64,000 bases of DNA, taken from the NCBI GenBank assembly GCA_947311845.1, contig CAMZMU010000111.1:15400630-15464629 (forward strand), given 5' to 3'. The stretch is from Poa pratensis (lineage: Eukaryota > Streptophyta > Magnoliopsida > Poales > Poaceae). The notes beneath the pieces were generated by a model, which was given only the letters and a program-made list of their open reading frames with translations, had not been told where the DNA came from and searched no databases. This document shows positions 21,883-32,964 of this stretch, piece after piece (the first letter of the stretch is position 1; each line of letters begins with the position of its first letter). A program made the translations under genes and the position numbers.

Positions 21883-22662
21883 GTGGTGTGTGGTTATTTC
21901 CTCAGTCGGATAGGAACGATGTCTGGTAGTTCGGGTCCTAGTTCGGAGCATAGGTCGTGGTGTGTTTTGTATCACGCCGCAATATGGACTGAAGGTAGTA
22001 TTAGGGAGGGTAGGCCCAAGAGCTGTTATAGGGAGCTAGTTAGTGAGTGGGGCAACATTCGTGAGCTGGGAGAAATTATAGCCAAAAAAACAAAATCCAG
22101 ATGACCCCTGAAGAAATTTCAGATGAAATTGATGGGTGGCGGTGGAAGTGACAGAGAATTAATGAGCTAAAAGCTATCGAGGCGGGGCTTAGGGACATGC
22201 CTATGACACCTAAGTCAACGATAATCCATTTTTCGCCGGAGGCCTATGCATTTCACGTGAAGGTAACTGAGTACCGAATTTATATTATGTTAGAATCTAG
22301 TGTTATCGTACTAACTTTTTTCCCCTGATTTTGTGAATGTCCAGCACTGGCCTGCCGATGGACAGTTTCTGAACAAAGAGATCCCTCATTTTGGTTGGAT
22401 GGAAATGCTTTTTGGCGCATGTCGTGATGGGCCTGGAAATCTCCTTCACGCTGAAGCAGTGAAGAGGACTATATCAAGGGCGAAGAGTGGTGGATCATCC
22501 AAGAAAGCCGTTCAAGATGATAGTGATGATGATTTCATGCCTCCTAAACGAGGCAACTGTAGACGTAAGTTGAAAAGTGTTGGTGCATCGAAGGCTGTCG
22601 CCGAGGAAAATAGTGATGATGATTTCATGCCTCCATCACGAACACGTGGCAGAGGGAAGTGA
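21883..22662 (+). pseudogene. decayed accessory gene of the MULE, unrecognised family
   Basis: The first part reads SWCVLYHAAIWTEGSIREGR and ELVSEWGNIRELGEIIAKK. It then loses frame in an A7 run at 22083-22089: one extra A would restore NKIQMTPEEISDEIDGWRW. A TGA at about 22150, where CGA would continue the frame, is a second lesion. A likely intron follows (donor after CACGTGAAG near 22262, acceptor before CACTGGCC near 22351). The last exon reads HWPADGQFLNKEIPHFGWM, then a basic tail with two DSDDDFMPP repeats, suggesting a nuclear protein. I do not recognise the family. Confidence 0.55.
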
Positions 22663-22947
22663 AGTCGTTGATTAGAATTAGTTATCGTTCAGTTCCATGT
22701 ATTATTTACCAGTAGTTGTTCTATGGAGTGTTTAGAACTAGTGAAGTTGTAACGTGTACCTGTAGTGTTGTATGTTAAATTAATTTATCGATGCAATGTG
22801 GAATGTTTCGTACATAGATAATAATATGTCTCGTACATAGATAATAGTATGTCTCGTACATACGAACATAAATATGAATATGTCTCACATAGAAATAGAA
22901 ATACGGATATGTCTCATGCACCTAAGTACGAATATGTCTCGAAGATA

Positions 22948-25216
22948 TCACTGACCCCTGCGTGGCCGAGGCTGACGAGGAGGGGGCTGGACGGGCGTCG
23001 TCCAGTCGAACCTGTGAGGTACCCGGGTTTGACGAGGCACTGTCAAGTCCACGTCATCCTGTGTATCCTGTGTGGGGTATGGTGGAGGAGTCTGGTGAAT
23101 GAGACCCTGTCGCGGCTGCGTGGGGAAATCTGGAGTGTCAAAAATGCTCAACCAGCTGGACATTTCGTCCCCGCGTGGGCCTGAGCCTCCTGGTCACTCC
23201 CCCACCCTGATCCAGATCCTGACGCCTGGTGTGCGGACGTAGCCGTGTGATAGCCATAGGCTCCTACAGATGGAATCATTAGTACATAAGAAATACGCAG
23301 TCCCAATTGGAATACAGATGAAATATGAAAACAATATACGTACCGTAATCCGGGAATTCCGGGGCGGGACCTCGGTACTGAGGAGGAGACTGTGGCCGAT
23401 ACCCGTAACTGGAAGTGGATCCCTGCCACGCCGAACCTCCTGCCTGGTCAGGAGGAGGTGGCTTCGGCTGAGGTACTATACATGGACGCGGCTCATGTCG
23501 GCGATGCGGCTGCTCCACGTGCTGCTGGTGCAGGAGACGCTGGTCGTCGTGCTGCTGCTCCTCCTCGTGCTCCTGATGCATCTGATGCTGCTGCCGCTGC
23601 TCATGTCGGCGATGCTGCTCCACCTCGTGCTCCTGATGCATCTGCTACTGCTGCCGCTGCTCATGTCGGAGATGCTGCTCCTCCTCGTGCTCCTGATGCA
23701 TCTGCTGCTGCTGCCGCTGCTCATGTCGGCGATGCTGCTCCACCTCGTGCTCCTGATGCATCTGCTGCTGCTGCCGCTGCTCATGTCGGAGATGCTGCTC
23801 CTCCTCATGCTCCTGATGCATCTGCTGCTGCTGCGCTGCTGCTGGCGTCGTGTCGGGGGGCGCGGGGGTCGTTGTGCCACCGGGTGGCGAACAACGTCCT
23901 CTGTGCGGGTGCACGTGAGTGTCGCGTAGATGTCCCGTAGCTTCCCCTCGAACCTTCTCAGCCAGGATATCGGCTCCTCCCGTGGTACCAAAAGAGGGCC
24001 AGTGGAAAGAGAACGTCCATACTCAGCGACATCATCCTGAAGCTCGTGTGTCAAATTAGTCTGACAATAGAAATACAAAGTATGAGACACGTGGTACCAA
24101 AAGTTAGATGAATTATTGAATGGAATTAAAATATTACCGCGTACTGTCTGGACCCAGACGTATCATAGATCGGGTATGTATCCCACGTAGTAGGGGCAGG
24201 TATAACCTCCGGGTGAGAGTGGCGAACAATATGTAGCCGTGTTCCGGACATGTACCTCTGCAAGTAGGCATTGTATGGCTGACTTAGCTGTATGCAGCAT
24301 GCAAGCGTTGCACATAGCTCGGTATGTAGCCGCTAAGACAGCGGAACCCCAACTCCTCTGTCTGATGTGCGCCGGCTGAGTAGCATCAGCGATCTCCCGT
24401 GCGAAAGGGAGGTAGCGCGCGCTAATAGTGTCGACATGGTTCTCGGTGAACATCACCTTACCAAGAAGCCACATAACGTATGCCTCCAAGCTGCGATCGA
24501 GTTGTATCTGTACCAACTCATCTGGGTACTCTGGAAACTTGTTGACCTATATTCATGGTAAAAATATAATTAGTATCAAAAAAATGAGGAAATAACAGAT
24601 TATGAGACACGTGAACTATAAATGAGGAAATGAGAAATATAACCTGAAAGGCAAGCAACCAATCAAGCTTGGGACCGTGAGAATCCGCCTGTAAAGTGGG
24701 AGCACCGTCGAAAATACCCTCAAAGCGGTCTCTCAAATCAAGCTTCCAATTTTCCGGTGCCTCCAAAGGTCCAACAGCCTCACCCGCCAAAGGTAAACCT
24801 AGCAAGAATGAGACATCCTGTAGAGTAGGAGCCATCTCTCCCCAGCGAAAGTGGAACGTGTGGGTCTCCGGCCTCCATCGGTCCACCAAGCAGCTCAGTA
24901 ACGATCCGTCGATCGTCATACGCGAAGAGGTATCAGTGGCCTCTACTAGACGCGCGAAAGGTAAGAGCCCGGCCCATTTCAACCTGCGTATCCAAAAGAA
25001 CATAACAATCTAGTTTAGCAGAATAATATACATACGAAACATGCGTCTGTAAAATAAATACAACCAATACCTCTGTACCCACGATTCGTGAATCCTCCAG
25101 TTTTCCTTCGGCGTGCGAGTGATTAGGGGCTTCAGTTTCTTTGGATCCCCCTCTAATACCTTCGCACGGTGCCCACTATCAATTGCAGCATCAAGCAACC
25201 ACATTCCCTCCATCAC
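22948..25216 (-). CDS. plant mobile domain (aminotransferase-like PMD) protein of the MULE
   Basis: Exon 1 (25071-25216) reads MWLLDAAIDSGHRAKVL. Exon 2 (24644-24983) reads LKWAGLLPFARLVEAT, DRWRPETHTFHFRWGEMAPT and LQDVSFLLGLPLAGEAVGP, the hallmark PMD block. Exon 3 begins at 24546 (VNKFPEYPDELVQIQLDRSL). Frames join cleanly across the first two introns. Downstream, an exon near 24060 (HELQDDVAEYGRSL), a His/Gln/Glu-rich repeat (23530-23835) and a Pro-rich C-terminus (to 22948) are likely parts, but the joins are unsure and exon 3 meets a stop at 24163 unless spliced. PMD proteins occur both in transposons and as host silencing factors (MAIN/MAIL type). Intactness is uncertain. Confidence 0.62.
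23530..23835 (-). repeat. 60-bp coding minisatellite, about five units
   Basis: Tandem 60-bp units keep one reading frame on the minus strand and encode a 20-residue repeat (MHQEHE-E/V-EQH-RHEQRQQQQ type). Units alternate between two variants (EEEQHL and EVEQHR). It lies in the C-terminal part of the PMD gene and gives a long His/Gln/Glu-rich, disordered or coiled tail. Confidence 0.88.
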
Positions 25217-25470
25217 TGCAGTTATTAGAATTTAGTTGCATACATACAAACGTAAACATAGTTCCATACTTAATACAAATTTAAACATAGTTCCACACTT
25301 ATTACAAATTTAAACATAGTGCCAGACATAATACAAATTCAAACATAGTTCCATACTTAATACAGATGTAAACATAGTGCCACACTTATTACAAATTTAA
25401 ACATAGTGCCTGACATAATACAAATTCAAACATAGTTCCATACGTAATACATATGTAAACATAGTGCCAC

Positions 25471-28308
25471 CTAGTTTCTTCCTCTCGCTCTTCGTCCTCG
25501 CCCACGCCCGTTACCCCGCGCACGCACGGGAGGTCTCTCTCCAGGATAAGTGGGACAATCAGCCTCCCTATGGCCAAATCTGTTGCAGTGAAGGCATTGA
25601 ATTGTGGGGCCTCCGGCTTCAGATTCATCCATATCATTCCTGATGCGACGACACTGCCGTCTGCCTACCCCATCACGCAATAGCTCAGGAGCTGGAATGT
25701 ACACCCTCTCACCAGGGGTTACAGTGTTGAAGTTACCCATTGATCGAAATCCCATCATCTCACCTGTCCAAGTATTGATAACTGCCTCTTTCATATAATA
25801 TGGAGACACGAAGGAGATTGCGTTCAACCGTAACTGCCTGCAGGCAGCGAGGACATGGGAGCAAGGAAGGTGAAGCAATTTTGGTTTGTTGCAGGTGCAC
25901 TCGCAAGTTGGCCAAACCTCATTACCAATCTTCACCTCATGCGTCCTCACCTCGTTTGCACATCCGAACTTGTTGTGGGCTAACCGGACCTCAAATCTCC
26001 TTTCTTGATTCCCAACGGCAGTTACACTGTGGGAGCAACATTTTGCCAGCTTCTCATTCATGTACTTCGTAACCTTCTCACAATAAGGCGAGGTCGGGTT
26101 GTCCATCATATGCTTCTCAGCTCTTTCACGTCTTTCTCTGAAATATTTCAATGTGCCATAGAAAATACCCTCCACGATGGCTGTTAGTGGCAACGCACGG
26201 TTTCCTCTGAGGACAAAGTTGTATGTTTCAGCCAGGTTCGTTGTCATGACACCGTATCTTGCTCCATGTGTGTCGTGCAACAAAGACCACCTCTCCAAAG
26301 GTTCATGCTCTATCCACTGCTGAAAAGTTTTAATTGTCCTCCCACCTCTTCTCCTAGTTCCAGGCGGGTCAAATCCGGGTAGGTCGCAAAGACCAACAGG
26401 CTCGTCCTCCTCGGCAGGTGGTCCGGTAGCTAGCTGTGCAGCAACAGCTTCTGCATGTGCAAGAACAGCTGCTGCTCGTGCCCTCTTCCTGTCCCGAACA
26501 TGTCTCTGCGTGCACAAATCAAGTCTTTCACGTATCTTCGTGTACTTCCATTCTTGGTTCTGCTTGCAGAGTTTCTTGAATAGGTTCATCAGGTCCTTAT
26601 TTCTAAACTGCGAGTAGAAGTTGGCACCTAGATGGCGCATGCACCAACGGCTCTGCATGTCCTGCCATGGAGTCTGTTCCTCAGGCACAGGATTGGTGAG
26701 TGTCTTTATCGCGTTGAGTATACCTGCATGCCTGTCATGAAGGATGCACACGTTCGGCTTATCCTTCACAACTGCTATTTTCAGTTGCCTGAAGAACCAA
26801 GTCCAACTGTCAATGTTCTCGCTCTCCACAAAAGCAAATGCGAGGGGCACAACCATATTGTTACCGTCTTGACCAATTGCAGTCAGGATCTGTCCCCTAT
26901 ACTTGCCTGTGAGAAAGGTGCCATCTACACATATCACCGGACGGCAATGTCTGAAAGCCTCGATGCATACGGCGAATGAGAAAAACACTCGATGCAGCAC
27001 CCTCACAGTTGGGAACTCTGGCCTGAACAAATCTTGGATATCTACATAGGTGCCTGGATTCCGGTACTGCAGAGTATGCAGCAGCCGGATAACAGAGTCA
27101 TATGCGTCCAAATATGAACCAAATCTGTTCTCAAGCGCCGTATGCTTAGCCCTCCAAGCCTTGCCATATGATATTTCGTACTTAAATCTGACAGCCACTT
27201 TTGTCTGGAGGGCACTCACTTCCATCGCTGCGCAGGACACTATCTCGCTGTACAGCAACCGAGCTATAAGCGTGGAAGAAAGATTACGGTGCTCTGCAGG
27301 GATATTTTCAATTCGACAGGAGTGAGGTACGAAGTCACTTATCCTCCAACTATAGCCATTCTTTGGGAGATGTCCATGCACCCTGCCGGGACAAGTTATT
27401 GTCTCGCATTCCATTGTCAAATATTTTTGACTTGACACGGTAGTTTTCATAACCCTGTGGGTGGACAATGCCCATTTAACGACTGCATCCCTCAAAGCTT
27501 GCTTGTCAGTATACAAAGCACCCTTCGCAATGTTGTTCTCATGATATTGCCATGCCGAATCATGACCATCGTTTACGGTCATCGCCGAAGAGTGGTCCTG
27601 ATTCCATGCTGCAGGATTAGGTACCTCATCTGCGTTCTCTTCCCCGTCTGACTCATCGGAATCATCGCCTTCAGCACTGTAGCCATCTGCATCTTCATCT
27701 TCCATCTCGTTCTGCATGTGCCCGCCTACCTCGTCGCCATCCGCCTCCCCACTGTCAGTGTCCCCTCCTTGTACTTGACTGCTCTGCCCCGACTCGTTAC
27801 CACCACCACCAAAATCAGACCCATAATTTGACAAAGATATGTTCATCTCTTCACTTCCCTGGCCAGGCTCATAAGCACCCTCACCTTCATGGGCACTAAA
27901 CTCGTACTCAGGGGCACTGACCTCGTTCAAGGCGGGAAGAACTAGGGCACAAGGAAAGCAATTCCTTTTTGCGCAGCCTTTTAACCATCGCACCCAATCA
28001 GAATCACACTCTAGTGGTCTCAAAATGAAGTAAATATTTGTCCTTGAATGGCTCCACCAAGCATGAACACTGACGGTCTGTGTCCGACTATCAAACCCTA
28101 AACTTTCAGTCAACCAATCTTTAACCTGACTTAGAGACCATGTTTCAGGAGCTGGCATGTCGACATCTATAGAATCAAACTCACTCAGATCAGCTCCCGT
28201 ATCACACATTTGGACTCTACCAGGACCATAGAAAAATCGGATCTTCACTAAATCAGACATCTCCGCTGACATAAATAAATATTGACCATCGTTAATATTA
28301 TTCCGCAT
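25471..28308 (-). CDS. MULE transposase (MURA type), 945 codons, uninterrupted
   Basis: This nuclear enzyme cuts and joins the MULE ends. An N-terminal domain (about 1-130) and an acidic linker (150-235) precede the MuDR DNA-binding region, with CETITCPGRVHGHL near 301. The DDE catalytic core has Asp462 (VICVDGTFL), Asp525 (ILHDRHAGI) and Glu694 (NLAETYNF). A SWIM zinc finger follows (CECTC at 802-806, CSH at 816-818), then a CCHC knuckle (residues 905-918, CLHCNRFGHREADC) and an Arg/Gly tail. No frameshift or stop and no intron is needed. Translation could instead start at residue 13 (MSAEMSDL). With matching TIRs and TSD, this element could be autonomous. Confidence 0.95.
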   Translation of the reverse strand: MRNNINDGQYLFMSAEMSDLVKIRFFYGPGRVQMCDTGADLSEFDSIDVDMPAPETWSLSQVKDWLTESLGFDSRTQTVSVHAWWSHSRTNIYFILRPLECDSDWVRWLKGCAKRNCFPCALVLPALNEVSAPEYEFSAHEGEGAYEPGQGSEEMNISLSNYGSDFGGGGNESGQSSQVQGGDTDSGEADGDEVGGHMQNEMEDEDADGYSAEGDDSDESDGEENADEVPNPAAWNQDHSSAMTVNDGHDSAWQYHENNIAKGALYTDKQALRDAVVKWALSTHRVMKTTVSSQKYLTMECETITCPGRVHGHLPKNGYSWRISDFVPHSCRIENIPAEHRNLSSTLIARLLYSEIVSCAAMEVSALQTKVAVRFKYEISYGKAWRAKHTALENRFGSYLDAYDSVIRLLHTLQYRNPGTYVDIQDLFRPEFPTVRVLHRVFFSFAVCIEAFRHCRPVICVDGTFLTGKYRGQILTAIGQDGNNMVVPLAFAFVESENIDSWTWFFRQLKIAVVKDKPNVCILHDRHAGILNAIKTLTNPVPEEQTPWQDMQSRWCMRHLGANFYSQFRNKDLMNLFKKLCKQNQEWKYTKIRERLDLCTQRHVRDRKRARAAAVLAHAEAVAAQLATGPPAEEDEPVGLCDLPGFDPPGTRRRGGRTIKTFQQWIEHEPLERWSLLHDTHGARYGVMTTNLAETYNFVLRGNRALPLTAIVEGIFYGTLKYFRERRERAEKHMMDNPTSPYCEKVTKYMNEKLAKCCSHSVTAVGNQERRFEVRLAHNKFGCANEVRTHEVKIGNEVWPTCECTCNKPKLLHLPCSHVLAACRQLRLNAISFVSPYYMKEAVINTWTGEMMGFRSMGNFNTVTPGERVYIPAPELLRDGVGRRQCRRIRNDMDESEAGGPTIQCLHCNRFGHREADCPTYPGERPPVRARGNGRGRGRRARGRN

Positions 28309-28639
28309 ATAACAGCACCAACTATATATAGCTACCTACACTATATATACCTCAGAAGCGACTTCAAATATATATCTACCTACACCATGTTTTTTAAAAT
28401 TAATACTACACATATTTAATTAAACTACATAGATACCTACATTATTTACTACCGCCACAACCAATATATAGCTACATTTATTCGAATGAACCTACAAATA
28501 TAGCTACAATATTGACTACCGTCACAATCTGTTTTATAACAACACATGTTCATACATGTAACAAATATAGCACTACAATTTTGATAAATCGAATCATACC
28601 CTAGAAGCGTGAGAGGCGACGGCGTCCGGCAGTCTCGAA

Positions 28640-28775
28640 TCAACGGCGCACCAACACGAGCAGCACCACCACAATGCAGCCCTCCAGCACGACCACCACG
28701 CAGCCCTCCAGCACCACCACCACCATCACCACCACCACCACCCGCCAACCATCACCACCACCACCACGAGCTATC
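28640..28775. repeat. CAC/CAT trinucleotide-rich tract
   Basis: Imperfect (ACC/CAT)n repeats upstream of the transposase ORF, inside the MULE. Probably untranslated leader. Confidence 0.75.
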
Positions 28776-29130
28776 CCATCAGGAGATCGGAATTTCCCTA
28801 GCCTCCCTCTATCTTCTAGCACCGATTAATGGTGGCAAACGTGAAGATTGTTGGTCTAAATCACTGGTTTAATTCAGTTCGTGTGAGGAGTGGAGAGAGG
28901 AAAGGAAGAACACGCAGGGGAAGGAAGAAGAAAGAAGGAAAGAGAAAGAGAAGAGAAGGGGCGCCCGTGCTGATGCCGTCCAGGGCCTTGTCGGCTTCGG
29001 CGCGACCGACTGGGCCCGCCAGTCGGCGTCGGCGAGCACGACTGGCCAGCCAAGGACGACAGCGTCGGTGGCGACGTGGTCGATCCACTAATCGGTCTCC
29101 ACGTGGACGACTGGGCCCTGTCGGCTTCGT

Positions 29131-29280
29131 CGAGCCGAGTATGCCCTGTCGTCTTCGTCGCGACCGACTGGGCCCTGTCGGCTTCGACGGGACCGACTGA
29201 GGAATATTTCTGAAAAAAATAAAAACTGCGTATTATTTCCACAATTTAATAATTTTCGTGTATTATTTTAAAAAATTAGC
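29131..29280 (-). repeat. right terminal inverted repeat of the MULE
   Basis: Reverse complement of the left end; the element closes with ATTAGC before the TSD copy tggttaaat. Degenerate GTCGGCTTCGTCG motifs continue inward to about 28980. Confidence 0.93.
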
Positions 29281-29357
29281 TGGTTAAATAGCGTAACCGA
29301 TAGGGGATATCATGTGATACGCCCCCAACTCATGAACTAGCTACACAGATGTTTTTA

Positions 29358-29510
29358 CTCCCTCCGTTCCACAATATAAGATGTTTTACCTCTTTTTCAC
29401 ATTCACATGTATCTAGACATGTTTAAGTGCATGTGTCCATTCCTTTTTAGTATGAATCTAGACATGCATGTGTAACACCTAAAACATCTTACATTGTGGA
29501 ACGGAGGGAG
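29358..29510. mobile_element. Stowaway MITE (153 bp)
   Basis: Starts CTCCCTCCGTTCCACAATAT and ends ATTGTGGAACGGAGGGAG, with TA on both borders (29356-29357 and 29511-29512). The TIR sequence is the common Triticeae Stowaway type. Confidence 0.95.
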
Positions 29511-29512
29511 TA

Positions 29513-29887
29513 TCTTCGAACATTAGCTACACCGATGTATTGTTGGCATTTGTGTGATAAGGAAGAGACATGATCCAGTTTGAAGATGGGGTGCTGACAC
29601 AATTGCACAATGGACCCCGTAGTATCGATGAATTGAACGATTTGTGCTACACAATCATGGTTGAGACTCTCCACACACCTAGTCATGTCATCGAGACTCA
29701 GTCGCGCATATGCCTTGTACCTCCGCGAGGTTGGGTTTGCGAAGTTTCTCTCTCTTAGTTTTCTTCCAACGCATTGTTTCAAGATTGCGGATTTCTGATG
29801 AGAGAGAAGCTTAGGATGTCATTGGGACCGGGATCTCGGTGCGGCTAGCTATGTACTAGGCAATGACGAGCTTCACGGTTAGTAATT

Positions 29888-29940
<53 letters not shown>

Positions 29941-31584
29941 ACATCAACACAGTTGCGGGGGCGCACAACACCACGACAAGGCGGTCATGTCATCCAGCTA
30001 GCCTCGCCGTCAAGATGGAAAGTGTTGCCGTCACCGCGCATGCTCGATGCGATCCCCGTCACAATTCTACCAGCGACACAACAAAACCTTGGCGTCGACA
30101 TCCGGACATGGCTCAACAATGGATAGTGTTGTATATCATACATGAGAGGGCAATGGGGAGACTATGGGATTGGATAAGGACTTTTTACGCATATTTGATG
30201 ATAGTACAAGGATCACTTCGTAATATGTACTAGTCGTCCACTAGTGGTTACATAAGATACCCTTATTTTCCATCAAAAGGCCCGCAACCCATTCATGCAG
30301 TCGATTCATAGATTCGTTTGTTTCCCTGGGTATGTTCTCCCAAGAAGCATATCAAAATTGACATCCATGAATGGGAAAAATATTCGTGCTAGACCTAGAA
30401 TTGCTATCCTTCGTGAAGCGTTCATGAATTGAACAAAAAAAACCTAATGGTGTCATCTTAAAAATCGATTTCAATACAACTTATAAAATGATGTCATCTT
30501 AAAAATGATTTCAAGACAACCTATAAAATGGTGGCATCATTTTAGGGAGCTCTAACCTACGACGATAGGATGAAACTACTCAACCGAAAACCCCTCTTAA
30601 TATTACGGGTATCGATCCTATAATCCAGTCACCCACTAAACACTTTGAGGCTGGTAAAACAAGGAAACCCTAGCAAAGTCATACATTTTTTTATGCATTT
30701 CACTTGATCTTGATGATTCGTTTGTTGCTTCATGAAGATTCACGGATTTGCTCGTCATACTCCGCTATAAGAATGCTTTACTAGAGCATATCTTCACATG
30801 TTCATTATGACCAAGTGGATGACAAGTTTCAAGCATTTGATCTCTTCTAGATGCTCATATTGAACTTGCACTTTCTCATTCTTAATGAACATCGCCACTT
30901 CCTTTTGATGGAATCCATGAAAACATACCTAACCTCCATAGAAACATCAAACACGTTGGTTATGGGTCTCGGAAAAACCCAAACCTAATCTTGACATGCT
31001 TCGGCGAGGTATCGTCTCTCGAATTTGGCGACATCATCCCTCCAGCACACTTGACATCTCTGCCTAATCTTGAAGTGCTTCGGTGATTATGTGAATAGCA
31101 AATGTGAAGAAATATATCTATTTTCACCTTGTACATTGCCAATAGATTATTATTTTTATCTAAAAAATAGATTATTAATTGAAAAATCTTTTCCAACGTA
31201 GAATATCGGTCGAGTGAGATACAAGTCGGAAGATATGGGTAATCGTGCTTTTGTGGTCCTCTAATGGCCACGCTCACGGAATCAACTCATGACGTTGGTG
31301 CCCCACAGTTCACGTGCGCGCTGCCATCGTTGAAATGGTCGCTCCCTGTCTCAGTACATTAGGTAATCCCGACACTGTCTCTTGATGATTTTGCGTCATT
31401 GACACGACATTTCCCTGCACCTGGAAAAATTATACATCGAGATATTCCTTCGATAACAAAATAATTCACCCCAAATCTCGAAAAGATTTTTCTTCGCATG
31501 AAAAATAATACTAGTAGTAGTACTAATATTCTCTGCATCTGGATCCCATTCAGAAGATTCCTGCGAGTTGCATCTGCGTGTTGT
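29513..31584. other. intergenic DNA with a (GA)n microsatellite
   Basis: A GA run occupies about 29889-29936. A short imperfect tandem (atgatgtcatcttaaaaat... and ...tataaaatg) occurs near 30470-30540. Open frames are short and show no domain. No gene recognised. Confidence 0.5.
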
Positions 31585-31593
31585 TTCTCCAAA

Positions 31594-32438
31594 GGACAGG
31601 ACTAGGCGTCCCCCGGGGATCTTTCCGTCCGATCCCCCGGGTCGCCAGCCCGACACGTGTCCACTAATATAGGCTAATCCCGCTTTTGCTACAAAACTCC
31701 CGATTTTTGCTGCAAATCGTCCCGCTTTTGCTGCATTGTAGCAAAAAACGGTTCGTACACAAAACATGAAGGGAAAAATTCTGGCCTCGCCGGAGACCTC
31801 ACCGGAGACCTCGCCGGAGACGTGGTAGCAAAAAGTTTATGCTATTGTAGCAACAGAAAAGTTCTATTGTAGCAAAATCAACTTCGCAGGAGACTCTCGC
31901 CGGAGACATCGCCGGAGACCTTCTCCGGCAGCGTGTGCATGCTGCAATGCTGCAATATAACAATTTTTTTGCTATTATTGTTATGTGTTTTGCTACAATA
32001 GGATAAAGTTTTTGCTACGATTTTTCCGACGAGGTCTCTGTCGATGTCTCCGGCGAAACCGATTTTGCTACAATAGCACATTTTTTTTTGCTACGGGATC
32101 TCGGCGAGGTCTCCGGTGAGGTCCGGCGAGTCCGGTGAGGCCGCCGGCGAAATCGGTCTTTTCTCCGGCGAAATTGATTTTGCTACAATAGCACATCTGT
32201 TTTGCTACGGGATCTCCGGTGAGCTCTCCGGTGAGGTCCGGCGAGTCCGGTGAGGTCGCCGGCGAAATCGGTCTTTTCTAATCTATTTTCTGGATGAACC
32301 GTTTTTTGCTACATAGGAGCAAAAGCGGGCAATTATTTGCTACACGGTAGCAAAAGCGGGATTTGAACAGAAAAAGGAGACACGGGTGACCCGGGTGATC
32401 TTTCCCAAAGATCACCCGGATGATTACTATATTTTTCC
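31594..32438. mobile_element. small non-autonomous MULE-like element (845 bp)
   Basis: Flanked by the 9-bp direct repeat ttctccaaa (31585-31593 and 32439-32447). The ends are imperfect inverted repeats: left GGACAGGACTAGGCGTCC, right complement GGAAAAATATAGTAATCATC, then GATCTTT and CACCCGGGT blocks. The interior is built from TGCTACAATAGCA and (T)CTCCGG(T/C)GAG motifs and codes for nothing. A related end sequence closes the element at 41.5 kb. Confidence 0.7.
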
Positions 32439-32964
32439 TTCTCCAAAGTCCATGGGAGGTGATTGTACCACGACTTCTTGTTAATTGCATCAGAATCAGT
32501 TGCTACTTCCCCAGTGCCGGACCTATTCCCGTTCCAATACGGCAGCAATGCGGCCTGACTAGACGCGATTAATTAGGCCATGACGATTGAAGAGTGATGA
32601 TATTCCTGAATCCCTTTGTTCCTTCTAGAGCAAAGTTTCTTCTCGAAGCAAGCAAAGTTCGAACTGAGTTTTTTTCCCTCTCTTTCTCTCTTCGTCGTCT
32701 ACAAGGGTATACGGATCAGATTCAGGCAGGCTTGGTTACATCGGCAGCTGCTTGCTCGATCTTCTCGCCAATGCGGCCACGGCTTCGTGCGTGCCGCGAA
32801 CAAGGAAAAAGGCGTCGCTTTCTTAGCTGTTTTGTTGACATATTCAGGGGAAAATGTGGCCGGATGCAGAGTGCGACAAGAAATATGCTCGGCCACATCG
32901 TAGCGTATTCTGAAGGTTTTAACAAAGCAGACGCATTGTGGTACGTAGTTAACTTCTGCCGAAG

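Larger units (their letters stand above)
21391..29280. mobile_element. complete Mutator-like element (MULE), 7890 bp, 9-bp TSD
   Basis: The 9-bp direct repeat tggttaaat flanks it exactly (21382-21390 and 29281-29289). Terminal inverted repeats of about 150 bp start GCTAA followed by a T-run and contain ATAATACACGAAAATT and CAGTCGGTCCCGTCGAAGCC. Beyond that, degenerate repeats of a CAGTCGG/GACGAAG/CCGACAGGG unit continue inward. Inside are a MURA-type transposase (25471-28308, minus), a plant-mobile-domain gene (about 22948-25216, minus) and a decayed third gene (21883-22662, plus). A perfect TSD and near-identical TIRs point to a fairly recent insertion. Confidence 0.96.

Noticed and set aside
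23392..23940. 182-codon plus-strand Ala/Asp-rich frame
   Set aside because: It is the antisense reading of the 60-bp minisatellite, which keeps all frames open; the minus-strand PMD context explains it better.
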